A stretch of DNA of 64,000 nucleotides from Peribacillus simplex NBRC 15720 = DSM 1321 (GCF_002243645.1 NZ_CP017704.1:4048001-4112000), one strand, 5' to 3'. Counted from the stretch's first letter, positions 10,333 through 19,650 are shown. A program made the numbers and translations. The notes: generated by a model not told the origin, from the sequence alone.

Positions 10333-10812
10333 TTATAGATGGTTGGAAAGGATTTCAGCGAACTTTTCAAGTCCTTGCTGATCCATTTCGTCAAAACGGT
10401 CCGTGACCGGGCTGTCGATATCGAGGACACCGTACAATTTTCCATCCTTCATGAGCGGTATGACAATTTCAGATCTTGATGCCGCATCGCAGGCGATATG
10501 TCCAGGGAATTGATGGACATCCTCTATGCGCAGGGTTTTTTCAGTTGCCGCTGAAGTTCCGCATACGCCCTTGCCCATTGGAATGCGGACACAGGCTGGA
10601 AGGCCCTGGAAGGGTCCAAGTATTAATTGGCCTTCTTCGTATAAATAAAAGCCGACCCAGTTAATCTCATCGAGAAACTGATTAAGTAAAGCTGCCGCAT
10701 TGCTTAAATTGGCTATCTGGTTCGTTTCATCTTCGATTAAGGCAAGTAGTTGTTTTTGGACCAGTTCATAGTTTTTTTCTTTTTTTCCTTGATACATTTC
10801 GACATTAAACAA
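10333..10812 (-). CDS. ytsP: Free methionine-(R)-sulfoxide reductase, GAF domain
   Basis: 159 residues, one GAF domain. It has the three cysteines typical of fRMsr enzymes, in GLPACVRIP, GKGVCGTSA and HIACDAASRSE. The family reduces free Met-R-sulfoxide using thioredoxin and protects against oxidative damage. It starts with TTG at 10812 (MFNVEMYQ); AGGTGA lies 6 bases upstream and the N-terminus then aligns with YtsP. It is transcribed away from refZ. Confidence 0.9.
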   Translation of the reverse strand: MFNVEMYQGKKEKNYELVQKQLLALIEDETNQIANLSNAAALLNQFLDEINWVGFYLYEEGQLILGPFQGLPACVRIPMGKGVCGTSAATEKTLRIEDVHQFPGHIACDAASRSEIVIPLMKDGKLYGVLDIDSPVTDRFDEMDQQGLEKFAEILSNHL

Positions 10813-10966
10813 AAGCGTTCACCTGTCTTCCGCATATTTTTACAGCACTTTCTAATCATGATGCTTTATTGTTGGGAAATTGTCGAGAACTTACTAAAGG
10901 ATTCAGGCTCTTCCGTGCAGAAGTAGTCCACAAGACTTGTCTCAAAGAAAGCGAGGGATTGCCTGA

Positions 10967-11623
10967 ATGAATCGCCAGACGCCAACGAAACAAGCCATTG
11001 TGGAAGCTGCATTGCATTTATTTCATTTAAAAGGCTATCATGCTACATCCATACGGGATATTGCGAATAAAGCGAAAGTGAACGCTGCGAATATTGCCTA
11101 CTATTTCAAGAATAAGCAGGGGTTGCTGGAATTCTGTTTCACTTCCTATTTAGAAGAATATATCCTGGTCCTTGAGACGAACATGACACTGCTGGAACTT
11201 AAAGGCCCGCAGCATTGCTTGATGAATCTTGTAAAGGATATTCTCGCTTTCCAGAGGGAAAACTTCCTTGCTGCACGGTTCATATATGGGGAATCATCAC
11301 TCGATTCCAATTTAAACCGCGAAATTCATTCGACTTATTTTACAAAGGAAAAGTCTTATTTTCAATATGTTTTGGAACAAGGGATCAAGAGCAGGAGTTT
11401 CCAGCAGGTCTCCGTACCCATGTATATGCTGCAGTTGAAGGGTTTATTGACGGCCCCTGTCCTGCATACCCATTATGCGATGGATGTGCTTCATGTCTTC
11501 CCGCAGGAAGCCTATTACACGAATATTTATGCCAATGAAGTCGGACGTTTTCTGCAAGATACCCTTTTCATCGCCGAAGACCTACAGCCCCTGTTAGCCG
11601 GCCGGCCTAAAGTGTATACATGA
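10967..11623 (+). CDS. refZ: RefZ, TetR-family regulator of FtsZ
   Basis: 218 residues. The TetR-type HTH lies at the N-terminus (about 10-55, with TSIRDIANKAKVNAANIAYYFKNK); the rest is an all-helical ligand/dimer domain. In B. subtilis RefZ (YttP) binds chromosomal sites near the origin and inhibits FtsZ at sporulation. The location beside ytsP, hisJ and ezrA is conserved. The upstream region has AAAGGATT (10897-10904) and TGTCGAG (10881-10887), which resemble a sigma-H -35 and a Spo0A box with one mismatch. That fits sporulation control but is weak. It ends one base before the end of hisJ on the other strand. Confidence 0.88.
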   Translation: MNRQTPTKQAIVEAALHLFHLKGYHATSIRDIANKAKVNAANIAYYFKNKQGLLEFCFTSYLEEYILVLETNMTLLELKGPQHCLMNLVKDILAFQRENFLAARFIYGESSLDSNLNREIHSTYFTKEKSYFQYVLEQGIKSRSFQQVSVPMYMLQLKGLLTAPVLHTHYAMDVLHVFPQEAYYTNIYANEVGRFLQDTLFIAEDLQPLLAGRPKVYT

Positions 11624-11624
11624 G

Positions 11625-12428
11625 TTAACCATTGAACCCTGCAATCAGTGCCTGATGACCCTGACCCAAATCTTTAGCCTGATGGGCATCGGAACCGTAA
11701 ATAAGCGGAATGCCGAGATCTAAAGCACGCTTTGCAAATCGTTCAGGAGGGTAGGGTTCACCGCATAGCGGCTTTACAAGCCCGGCCCCATTATAATCTA
11801 GTTCATACCTTTGAGCCTTGATCATATCGAGAACCTTGTAAACACGCTCGTCAAAACTTGATGCCGGCGGATATCGATGCTGGAATTTATGGACAAGCGT
11901 AATATGCCCGATCCGTTTTGGTTTATAAATGCCTAAATCAGTTTCTATTGATTTTTCCAGCGTATCGTAATATTTGGCATACACCGATTCCACTGAACCT
12001 AGTTCATTGGCAATCTCACCAAACCCATTTTCGCTGAAATCGATGCAATGCCAACTGTTTTGATGCTTGATGAAGTGGACGGAAAGTATACTATCATCAA
12101 GGAATTCTCCGATTTCGTCGAGGAATTCTTTTGTTTCTTTTTCATACCCCTCTATAAAGTCAACCTCCAGACCTGTTTTGATCAGGATTTTGTCTTTATA
12201 GCGTTTTTTCAGTACGCGGAGCTCTTGAAAGTAATCCAGGAGCAGGGCAGCGTCCATGCCGCTGTCTTTTTCAGGCGTAGGATCTTGAAAATCTCGTGGC
12301 AATGGAGCATGTTCCGTAAATGTGATTTCCTTTAATCCTAGCTCGATTCCCCGCGTAATATATTCATCGAATTTATCCGTAGAGCCGTGAGGGCAAAACG
12401 GAGTGTGCACATGACCGTCAGCTTTCAT
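11625..12428 (-). CDS. hisJ: Histidinol-phosphatase, PHP family
   Basis: 267 residues. PHP-type metallophosphatase that converts histidinol phosphate to histidinol in histidine synthesis. Metal-binding motifs are DGHVHTPFCPHG at the N-terminus, FTEHAPLP near residue 45, LSVHFIKH in the middle and YGSDAH near the end. The ATG at 12428 was chosen because GGGAGGGAAGG sits just before it and the protein then begins at the PHP motif; a longer frame of 12 codons lacks support. It is convergent with refZ, with one base between stops and no visible terminator. Divergent from ezrA. Confidence 0.9.
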   Translation of the reverse strand: MKADGHVHTPFCPHGSTDKFDEYITRGIELGLKEITFTEHAPLPRDFQDPTPEKDSGMDAALLLDYFQELRVLKKRYKDKILIKTGLEVDFIEGYEKETKEFLDEIGEFLDDSILSVHFIKHQNSWHCIDFSENGFGEIANELGSVESVYAKYYDTLEKSIETDLGIYKPKRIGHITLVHKFQHRYPPASSFDERVYKVLDMIKAQRYELDYNGAGLVKPLCGEPYPPERFAKRALDLGIPLIYGSDAHQAKDLGQGHQALIAGFNG

Positions 12429-12594
12429 AGTCCTTCCCTCCCAAAAAACAGGTATTTGTAGCAATTTTCTACAAAAAAATCATTTTTCTCGTCAAAAATT
12501 ATTGCTAACATGGTATCATAAAAGCATTAAATTTAACATTTTTAAAATTGATATAAACGAGCAAGACTGTAAGGACTAGAACAGGGGGCTTACC

Positions 12595-14289
12595 ATGGAT
12601 TACATAATTGGGGTAATTGTATTAATTTTGATTTTCATCATTTGGGGTTATTTTTTCAAAAAGAGATATTTTAAAGAAATCGATCGACTGGAATCCTGGA
12701 AAATAAGCATCACGCACCGCCCCGTGCTGGAAGAGCTTTCTAAAGTCAAACAATTGAATATGACAGGTGAAACAGAGGAAATGTTCGAAAACTGGCGCAT
12801 TGAATGGGACGCCATCATTACGGATCATATGCCCGAAGTCGAAGAACTTTTATTCGATGCCGAGGAATTCGTAGATAAATACCGTTTCAGCCGTTCAAAA
12901 GAGGTACAGCGCAAAATTACAGTCAAGCTGAATGAAATCGAGGAAATGATCAAAAAGATCTTATACGAACTGAATGAACTCGTAGGCAGTGAGGAAAAGA
13001 ATCGATTGGAAATTGAGGATATCAAAGAGTCCTACCGTCAATTGAAGAAATCCTTGCTTGCACACAGGCATAATTATGGGAAAGCGGCTGATAAGCTGGA
13101 AAATTCCTTGGATGAAGTATTGCAGATCCTTCAGAAGTATGAAGAAGAGACGGTGAACGGCAATTATTTGAATGCGAGGGAGCTTGTTCTATCCATTAAG
13201 GAAAAATTGGCGGTTCTGTCAGTTAAAATGGAAATGCTCCCTAAATTATTGGTGGATAGCCAATCCGAGCTGCATTCCCAGCTTCATGAATTGAAGGATG
13301 GTTATGAGGAGATGTCAGGACAAGGGTATCAGTTGAGCCATATCCAATTCGAGCAGGAAATATCACGGCTTGAGGAGGAACTGGAATTATATAAAACACA
13401 ATTGGAAAATGCCGAAACGGAAGCCGTGGAAAAAGGCATTAAAGAAATGCGTGAAAGCATTGAGGTGCTTTATGACCTTTTGGAAAAAGAAGTACTTTCA
13501 AAACAGTATATCTTGAAAAATGATGAAGTTCTTAGGAAAACGATAAGTGACCTAGAATATGAAAACGATAAACTTAAAGTTGAAACCATACATGTTCAAC
13601 ACACGTATCATCTGACGGAAAATGAGCTCGATGCACAACGGAAAATGGAAAAGCAGATTGCCCAGATTTCGAAACGCCATCAATTGCTCAACTTGAAAAT
13701 GGAGGATAATGTGATGGCAAGCTCCCTTATCAGCGAAGAGATGCAGGGGCTGGCTGTACAGTTGAAGGAATTACAGGAAAATCAGAAAGACTTTACCGTT
13801 AAATTACAGGCTTTACGAAAAGATGAAATGGATGCCAGGGATTCACTGGCCGAATTGAAACGCAAAATGGTCGATACTGGACGCTTAATTGCAAAAAGTA
13901 ATATTCCAGGTCTTCCAGAAGAGTATAAAGTGGTGCTTCAGGACGCTAAAGAATGCATGGATGACGTTCAGGGGAAACTTGAAGAAAAGCCGCTTGAGAT
14001 GGCCGCTGTTTATATTTATTTGGAAAAAGCGGTTCAACAGGTGAATAGGGTCCACGAAAAAGCGCAAGAATTGATCGAACATATGTATTTGGCCGAAAAG
14101 GTGATCCAATTCGGAAATCGCTATCGAAGCAGTCACGATATGGTTGCCGAGAGCCTAAGGGAAGCGGAAGCCAAATTCCGAAGCTATGAATATCAAGCCG
14201 CATTGGAAACGGCAGCCACCGCCATAGAAAAGGTCGACCCAGGCAGTTTACAAAAAATCGGGGCGAACATAGAAGAAGTCCTTTCCTGA
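12595..14289 (+). CDS. ezrA: Septation ring formation regulator EzrA
   Basis: 564 residues. One N-terminal membrane segment (about 3-20) followed by a long, almost continuous coiled-coil cytoplasmic region rich in E, K, L and Q. EzrA is a membrane-anchored, spectrin-like regulator that prevents aberrant Z-rings and helps recruit PBP1 to the septum. Length and topology match the family. The ATG follows AGGGGGC with a suitable spacing. Monocistronic, ending in a strong terminator that starts at the stop codon. Confidence 0.96.
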   Translation: MDYIIGVIVLILIFIIWGYFFKKRYFKEIDRLESWKISITHRPVLEELSKVKQLNMTGETEEMFENWRIEWDAIITDHMPEVEELLFDAEEFVDKYRFSRSKEVQRKITVKLNEIEEMIKKILYELNELVGSEEKNRLEIEDIKESYRQLKKSLLAHRHNYGKAADKLENSLDEVLQILQKYEEETVNGNYLNARELVLSIKEKLAVLSVKMEMLPKLLVDSQSELHSQLHELKDGYEEMSGQGYQLSHIQFEQEISRLEEELELYKTQLENAETEAVEKGIKEMRESIEVLYDLLEKEVLSKQYILKNDEVLRKTISDLEYENDKLKVETIHVQHTYHLTENELDAQRKMEKQIAQISKRHQLLNLKMEDNVMASSLISEEMQGLAVQLKELQENQKDFTVKLQALRKDEMDARDSLAELKRKMVDTGRLIAKSNIPGLPEEYKVVLQDAKECMDDVQGKLEEKPLEMAAVYIYLEKAVQQVNRVHEKAQELIEHMYLAEKVIQFGNRYRSSHDMVAESLREAEAKFRSYEYQAALETAATAIEKVDPGSLQKIGANIEEVLS

Positions 14290-14313
14290 AAACCCGCCAT
14301 GGCGGGTTTTTTT
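14289..14313 (+). terminator. Terminator of ezrA
   Basis: AAAACCCGCC / GGCGGGTTTT stem with an AT centre and a run of seven T. It begins in the stop codon. Confidence 0.88.
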
Positions 14314-14518
14314 CTTTTACCGGCCCCTGAATAGATAGGTGGGAAGTTAAATCATTCTGCGGGAATTAAAAGAAGCAGGTCTCCTATCATTCATGGACCA
14401 GTGTTTTACATTCTCTTTCAAATTCAATTATGTTAATATTAGAAGTTGCAACAGCAACATTGAAACTAATATTTAGTAGAGTGATCATCATAGATACAAA
14501 AACATGGAAGGTGAACCC

Positions 14519-15667
14519 ATGATTTATTTTGACAATAGTGCAACAACAAAACCATATCCCGAAGTAATCGAATCATTCATGAAGGTAACTTCGGACTATT
14601 TCGGGAACCCCTCTTCACTTCATGGACTTGGGGTGCAATCCGAAAAACTGCTTTCCGCTGCAAGAAAGCAGATCGCTGATTTATTGAAGGTGAAGAGTTC
14701 GGAAATATATTTCACTTCCGGGGGGACGGAAGGAAATAATCTTGCCATTAAAGGGGCCGCCCACTCTCAGGGAAATCGCGGCAAACACATAATCACGACA
14801 GCGATTGAACATCCTTCTGTAGAAGATGCATGCCAATCATTGACGAAAATGGGTTATGAGATCACATATCTTCCAGTTTACGAATTTGGGCAAATTGATG
14901 TAACGGATCTTAAGGATGCATTGAGGGAAGATACCTTTTTGGTTTCCATCATGCATGTTAATAATGAAGTTGGCTCGATACAGCCGATTGTTGAAGTGGG
15001 CAAATTGTTAAAACAATACCCAAACGTGCTCTTTCATGTCGATAATGTTCAGGGTACAGGCAAAGTTACGTTATCATTGCGTGATGCCAATGTGGATTTA
15101 TGTACAATCTCCGGCCACAAGGTGCACGGCTTGAAGGGGACGGGCATCCTTTATGTTCGTGAAGGCGTTCGGGTCGATCCGCTTTTCCATGGTGGCAATC
15201 AAGAAACGAAAATCAGGAGCGGCACCGAAAATGTCGCGGGAATCGTCGCCTTATCGAAGGCTTTGCGTATTAGTATGAACAATCAATTGATGTATCATGA
15301 TAAGCTGCAGCAAATCAAAACTTATTTATATAAAGGTTTGAAGGAAATGGACGGGGTGTTGGTTAACAGTCCCGAAGAGGGTGCACCCCATATTGTGAAT
15401 TTTTCCGTTCCGGGACTTAAATCCGAGGTATTGCTGCATGCACTTGAATCGGAAGGAATATATGTTTCGACGACTAGTGCCTGTTCTTCGAAAAAAAGGA
15501 CGATAAGCAAAACGGTGGATGCGATGTTCCATAATTCAGCTCGTTCCGAAAGCGTCATCCGAATCAGTACTACCTATGGCAATGAAATGGAAGAAGCAAA
15601 GCAAGTTCTGGCGGCGATACAGAAAATAGTCGCTAATTTAGAAAAAATAATGAGGGTTGCAAAATGA
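14519..15667 (+). CDS. nifZ: Cysteine desulfurase supplying ThiI
   Basis: 382 residues, PLP-dependent class V aminotransferase fold. The PLP lysine is K201 in SGHKVHGLKG and the persulfide-forming cysteine is C322 in TTSACSSKK. It passes sulfur to ThiI for tRNA 4-thiouridine; in B. subtilis this dedicated desulfurase is NifZ (YtbJ). The start at 14519 was chosen because GGAAGG lies 7 bases upstream; the frame starting five codons earlier has no ribosome binding site. It overlaps thiI by 4 bases (ATGA), indicating translational coupling. Confidence 0.94.
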   Translation: MIYFDNSATTKPYPEVIESFMKVTSDYFGNPSSLHGLGVQSEKLLSAARKQIADLLKVKSSEIYFTSGGTEGNNLAIKGAAHSQGNRGKHIITTAIEHPSVEDACQSLTKMGYEITYLPVYEFGQIDVTDLKDALREDTFLVSIMHVNNEVGSIQPIVEVGKLLKQYPNVLFHVDNVQGTGKVTLSLRDANVDLCTISGHKVHGLKGTGILYVREGVRVDPLFHGGNQETKIRSGTENVAGIVALSKALRISMNNQLMYHDKLQQIKTYLYKGLKEMDGVLVNSPEEGAPHIVNFSVPGLKSEVLLHALESEGIYVSTTSACSSKKRTISKTVDAMFHNSARSESVIRISTTYGNEMEEAKQVLAAIQKIVANLEKIMRVAK

Positions 15668-16875
15668 AATTTGATCATATAATTATCCGTTATGGAGAAA
15701 TCTCCACGAAAAAAAGAAACCGTAAAGGCTTTGTAGAAAAAATGAAGGCACATATCCGCTGGAGTTTAAAAGATATAGAAGGCGTAGTGCTTACAGCCAA
15801 CCGGGAGCGGATGTACGTACTCCTGAACGGTGCGGACCATAAGCCTGTCATTGACCGATTGAAAGGCATTTTTGGAATTCAGTCATTAAGCCCTGCGATA
15901 AAAATAGAGCGTGATCTGGAAGTGATGAAAACGGCAGCATTGTATTACCTTAATCATACTCTTGAAGAGGTAAACACGTTCAAAATCACGACAAAACGCG
16001 CGGATAAGGATTTCCCATATAATACCGATGAAATTAACAGGGCGATCGGCGGGCATTTGCTTCGAAATACAGAAGATTTAAAAGTGGATGTAAAGAACCC
16101 TGATTTGAACCTGCTAGTGGAAGTGAGACGCGAAGCCGTGTATTTGACAGGTGAAATCATCCAGGGGGCAGGCGGTCTTCCATTCGGGTCAAGCGGAAAG
16201 GGGATGCTGATGCTTTCAGGCGGGATTGATAGCCCTGTTGCGGGCTTCCTTTCGATGAAACGGGGATTGGACGTGGAAGCGATCCATTTTTACAGCCCAC
16301 CGTTCACGAGCGAACGTTCACGTCAAAAGGTCATTGATTTGGCGGGCAAGCTGGCAGAAATAAATGGAAGCATGAAAGTGCATATCGTTCCATTTACGGA
16401 AATCCAATTATTGATTCAAAAACAAATCCCGGAAAACTACTCAATGACTACAACTCGTCGTTTAATGATGCGGGTCGCCGATCGAATCCGTGAAAAGGAA
16501 GAAGCCATGGCACTGATTACCGGTGAAAGCCTTGGACAGGTTGCAAGCCAGACGATGAGCAGCATGTTTGCCATCAATGAGGTGACGAATACACCAATCC
16601 TGCGTCCGCTGATTACCATGGATAAGACAGAAATCATCAAAATTGCAAGAGAGCTTGATACTTTTGAAATATCCAATCTGCCGTATGAGGATTGCTGTAC
16701 GGTCTTTACGCCGGCAAGCCCAAAAACGAAACCGAAACGTGAAAAAGTCAATTACTATGAAAGCTTCGTCGACTTTGATTCCTTGATTGAAAAAGCAGTC
16801 TCCGAAACAGAAGTATTGACAGTTAAACCTGGTCAGACTTTCGATAAGGAAGAAGCGATGGAAGACTTATTTTAA
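15664..16875 (+). CDS. thiI: tRNA 4-thiouridine synthase ThiI
   Basis: 403 residues: N-terminal ferredoxin-like and THUMP domains (to about 165), then a PP-loop ATPase with SGGIDS at 185-190. It adenylates tRNA U8 and receives sulfur from the desulfurase encoded just upstream. The C-terminal rhodanese domain of the E. coli protein is absent, as usual in Bacillus. It is the second gene of nifZ-thiI, with an ATGA overlap at the start. No clear terminator separates it from sspA. Confidence 0.96.
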   Translation: MKFDHIIIRYGEISTKKRNRKGFVEKMKAHIRWSLKDIEGVVLTANRERMYVLLNGADHKPVIDRLKGIFGIQSLSPAIKIERDLEVMKTAALYYLNHTLEEVNTFKITTKRADKDFPYNTDEINRAIGGHLLRNTEDLKVDVKNPDLNLLVEVRREAVYLTGEIIQGAGGLPFGSSGKGMLMLSGGIDSPVAGFLSMKRGLDVEAIHFYSPPFTSERSRQKVIDLAGKLAEINGSMKVHIVPFTEIQLLIQKQIPENYSMTTTRRLMMRVADRIREKEEAMALITGESLGQVASQTMSSMFAINEVTNTPILRPLITMDKTEIIKIARELDTFEISNLPYEDCCTVFTPASPKTKPKREKVNYYESFVDFDSLIEKAVSETEVLTVKPGQTFDKEEAMEDLF

Positions 16876-16903
16876 TATCCTGTAATTACCAATAAAATAG
16901 TGC

Positions 16904-16933
16904 GAATGAAGCCATGTGTTTTAACACACTCTA
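16904..16933 (+). promoter_or_regulatory. Sigma-G type promoter of the SASP gene
   Basis: GAATG (16904-16908), 18-base spacer, CACTCTA (16927-16933). This matches GNATR-18-CATNHTA with one mismatch in the -10. Forespore sigma-G control is the rule for SASP genes. Confidence 0.7.
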
Positions 16934-16957
16934 TAATCACAAGGAGGTGAAAAACAC

Positions 16958-17164
16958 ATGGCAAACAACAACAGCTCAAACGAATTATTGGTACCTGGAG
17001 TGGAACAAGCTCTACAACAAATGAAATATGAAATCGCTACAGAATTCGGCGTACAACTTGGTGCCGACACAACATCTCGCGCTAACGGTTCAGTTGGTGG
17101 AGAAATCACAAAACGCCTTGTTCAAATGGCTGAACAACAATTAGGCGGAGGATTCAACAGATAA
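16958..17164 (+). CDS. sspA: Alpha/beta-type small acid-soluble spore protein
   Basis: 68 residues. DNA-binding protein that saturates the spore chromosome and protects it from UV and heat. The GPR protease site lies in [14 protein letters not shown] and the second conserved block in [27 protein letters not shown] precedes the ATG. The position after thiI is the same as sspA in B. subtilis. A sigma-G type promoter lies immediately upstream and a terminator immediately downstream. Confidence 0.95.
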   Translation: MANNNSSNELLVPGVEQALQQMKYEIATEFGVQLGADTTSRANGSVGGEITKRLVQMAEQQLGGGFNR

Positions 17165-17182
17165 TTTAATAAATATGGCTAC

Positions 17183-17213
17183 AGAGAGCGGGTTCTAACA
17201 CCCGCTCTCTTTA
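17183..17213 (+). terminator. Terminator of sspA (copy 1)
   Basis: AGAGAGCGGGT / ACCCGCTCTCT stem with a short loop and T residues. A near-identical hairpin occurs at 17796-17828. Confidence 0.85.
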
Positions 17214-17348
17214 AGTTTGCGGATAAAATTCGTGGACAGCCGAATAAAGTGCAGTGCGGTGTATGTCAAAAAAGTGCGTTAACGATCGAATAAGACTTTG
17301 TTATACTACATAATCTTTTACTGTTTTATATAATATGAAATCTCGTTA

Positions 17349-17522
17349 GATTGAAGAAATTTGCAACAATCCTGCCGAATAACTGGCTAGCCGAGACCCC
17401 ACAGAAACTTGCTTTGATGAGGCCTGGCAGACAGTCGGCGGAAAGGGAGCGGATTTCTGAAATCAACTGAAACGTTTATTAATAAAAAACTGCAGGCAAA
17501 CTGGCTTTCTTAGAATTTGTCT
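17349..17522 (+). repeat. Structured intergenic repeat, copy A (degraded)
   Basis: 174 bases, highly similar to 17614-17788. The shared core runs from GATTGAAGAAATTTGC through CCGAGACCCCACAG to AACTGAAACGTTTATTAATA. Where copy B has paired arms (GCCGAG/CTTGGC and GACG-CTTG-CGTC), copy A has mismatches (CCTGGC; GAAAC..GCTTT), and its 3' hairpin is also eroded. It is non-coding; the composition resembles dispersed intergenic repeats I recall from several Bacillaceae genomes. Confidence 0.85.
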
Positions 17523-17613
17523 ATTATCGAGGTTCGGAATGGTCTAATGCCGATCCATGATTTTAAAACAAGACTAAATTATCCTTAATGGTTTTTTAGT
17601 GTAATTCTTATTG

Positions 17614-17788
17614 GATTGAAGAAATTTGCGACACTCCTGCCGAATAACTGGCTAGCCGAGACCCCACAGACGCTTGCGTCGAGGAGGCTTGGCAGACAGT
17701 CGGCGGAAAGGGAGCGGATTTCTGAAATCAACTGAAACGTTTATTAATAAAAAACTGCAGGCAAACTCACTTTTCTTCGAGTTTGTCT
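17614..17788 (+). repeat. Structured intergenic repeat, copy B (intact)
   Basis: 175 bases. The arms GCCGAG (17654-17659) and CTTGGC (about 17688-17693) enclose a small hairpin GACG-CTTG-CGTC. The 3' end (17755-17792) forms a 14-bp stem (left arm CTGCAGGCAAACTC) with one mismatch and one G-U pair. An open frame crossing this copy (17674-17889) has no ribosome binding site and is rejected as a gene. Confidence 0.88.
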
Positions 17789-17795
17789 ACAGGCT

Positions 17796-17828
17796 AAAGA
17801 GAGCGGGTTCCAACACCCGCTCTCTTTA
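17796..17828 (+). terminator. Duplicate of the sspA-type terminator (copy 2)
   Basis: AAAGAGAGCGGGT / ACCCGCTCTCTTT stem with loop TCCAAC, nearly the same as 17183-17213 but 600 bp away. No gene ends near it. Confidence 0.85.
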
Positions 17829-17914
17829 TTTATTTGTAAAAATAAATAGAAATATTAGAGAAGTATCTTGTATAATGAGTAGGTACTAAGAGTTCATAAT
17901 TGGAGGGGAAGAAT

Positions 17915-19498
17915 ATGAAGCGTGAAGACTTATTGGCTCCGGAACATTACAACTTAGTGAGTGAAATGGAACGTTATGCAAAAGATCCAGGTAAAGTTGC
18001 CGTACTTTGGGAGAACGAAACCGGAGATAAAAAACAACTTACATATGAGAGTTTATTAAAAAGTGCAAATAAAATTGGAAATGCTTTCAAGAAAAAAGGA
18101 CTGGGTAAAGGGGATACGGTCCTTATCATAATCCCACGTTTGGTGGAAGCTTATCAAGTGTATTTAGCCGCATTGAAAATTGGCATGATTGTCATACCTT
18201 GTTCTGAAATGCTTCGTGCGAAGGACTTGCAGTATCGAGTCAACCATGGTGATGTCAAAGGAATCATCAGTTATCATGAATATACTCATGAATTGAATGA
18301 AATAGAAGGAGCGGAAAGCCTCCTGAAATTTTCAATCGGAAAACGAATCGAAAATTGGCTGGATTTGAATGAGCTTGCCGATGAGGAATCCGATCAGCTG
18401 ACTATGGCCGACACGAAGAGTGCGGATATGGCGTTCTTATCGTATACTTCCGGAACGACAGGAAATCCAAAAGGGGTCGTCCATACACATGGATGGGCTT
18501 ATGCTCATTTGAAAACGTCTGCTGCAAACTGGCTCGGCATCAGCGAAACGGATGTGGTTTGGGCCACTGCAGGCCCAGGTTGGCAAAAGTGGATCTGGAG
18601 TCCTTTCCTGGCGGTTCTGGGAACAGGAGCGACCGGCCTTGCCTATCATGGGAAGTTTGAGGCAAAAAAATATCTGCAACTGCTTCAGGACTATAAAGTG
18701 AATGCATTATGCTGCACACCAACCGAGTATCGATTGATTGCAAAGGTGGATAACCTTGATGACTATGATTTATCGCATCTTCATAGTGCTGTATCAGCGG
18801 GAGAGCCTTTAAATCAAAAAGTGTTCGAGGTCTTTAAAAACCATTTCCACATTGAAGTGCGTGATGGATATGGACAGACCGAAAATACCCTTTTGGTAGG
18901 TGTAACGAAAGGCATGGAAATTAAATTGGGCTCCATGGGCAAACCGACTCCGGGCAACCATGTTGAAATCATTGATGATTCCGGTAAACCTTGTTCTCCT
19001 GGCGTAGTGGGGGATATTGCCGTACATGTCGATACACCTGCTCTCTTTAAAGAATATTTTAAAGATCCCGAGCGAACATCACAGCAATTCCGTGGGGACT
19101 ATTATATCACCGGCGACCAAGCGAAAAAGGATGAGGATGGTTATTTCTGGTTTGAGGGTCGTTCTGATGATATCATCATCAGCTCGGGATATACGATTGG
19201 ACCGTTTGAAGTGGAAGATGCACTCGTTAAGCATCCATATGTTAAAGAGTGTGCAGTTATCGCAAGTCCTGATGAAATAAGGGGAAATGTGGTCAAGGCA
19301 TATGTAGTCTTGATGGATGATATCGATCCGAACAGCCAAGACTTAATCAAGACGCTCCAAACGCACGTGAAAGAATTGACTGCCCCATATAAATATCCAA
19401 GGAAAATCGAATTTTTAGAAGAGCTGCCCAAAACGACATCGGGTAAAATCAAACGGGTGGATTTACGGAAAAGGGAAGAAGCACTCCTTAACAATTGA
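17915..19498 (+). CDS. mbcS: Acyl-CoA synthetase, MbcS-like
   Basis: 527 residues, AMP-forming acyl-CoA synthetase of the acs family. ATP loop YTSGTTGNPKG, adenylate motif GYGQTE, hinge YITGDQAKKDEDG and catalytic lysine in PKTTSGKIKR. The position next to ytcJ and the N-terminus MKREDLLAPEHYN fit YtcI, shown in B. subtilis to be a methylbutyryl-CoA synthetase used for branched-chain fatty acid synthesis; substrate is inferred. The ATG at 17915 follows GGAGGGG; five codons earlier there is only a TTG. The lysine is in the same context as the acetylated lysine of AcsA, so control by AcuA is possible. Confidence 0.88.
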   Translation: MKREDLLAPEHYNLVSEMERYAKDPGKVAVLWENETGDKKQLTYESLLKSANKIGNAFKKKGLGKGDTVLIIIPRLVEAYQVYLAALKIGMIVIPCSEMLRAKDLQYRVNHGDVKGIISYHEYTHELNEIEGAESLLKFSIGKRIENWLDLNELADEESDQLTMADTKSADMAFLSYTSGTTGNPKGVVHTHGWAYAHLKTSAANWLGISETDVVWATAGPGWQKWIWSPFLAVLGTGATGLAYHGKFEAKKYLQLLQDYKVNALCCTPTEYRLIAKVDNLDDYDLSHLHSAVSAGEPLNQKVFEVFKNHFHIEVRDGYGQTENTLLVGVTKGMEIKLGSMGKPTPGNHVEIIDDSGKPCSPGVVGDIAVHVDTPALFKEYFKDPERTSQQFRGDYYITGDQAKKDEDGYFWFEGRSDDIIISSGYTIGPFEVEDALVKHPYVKECAVIASPDEIRGNVVKAYVVLMDDIDPNSQDLIKTLQTHVKELTAPYKYPRKIEFLEELPKTTSGKIKRVDLRKREEALLNN

Positions 19499-19509
19499 TT
19501 GAAAGCATT

Positions 19510-19540
19510 ACCGTCAGCCCACCCGGCTGGCGTTTTTTTT
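19510..19540 (+). terminator. Terminator of mbcS
   Basis: CGTCAGCC / GGCTGGCG stem (one G-U pair) followed by eight T. Confidence 0.82.
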
Positions 19541-19650
19541 ATAAAAGGGGTTTGGATAAAAGCATAAATATGGGAATTCGTGATATGAGATGGTACACTT
19601 ACTGCATATCTGCATAGTAACAATCATTTAATAAGGAGTGTAAAGCCGGA

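Noticed and set aside
10113..10406. 97-codon open frame between rpsD and ytsP
   Set aside because: No ribosome binding site, no recognisable protein, runs through a terminator-like hairpin and into the 3' end of ytsP on the other strand.
17674..17889. 71-codon open frame in repeat copy B
   Set aside because: Starts inside the structured repeat, crosses a terminator, has no ribosome binding site. The equivalent frame is not kept in copy A.
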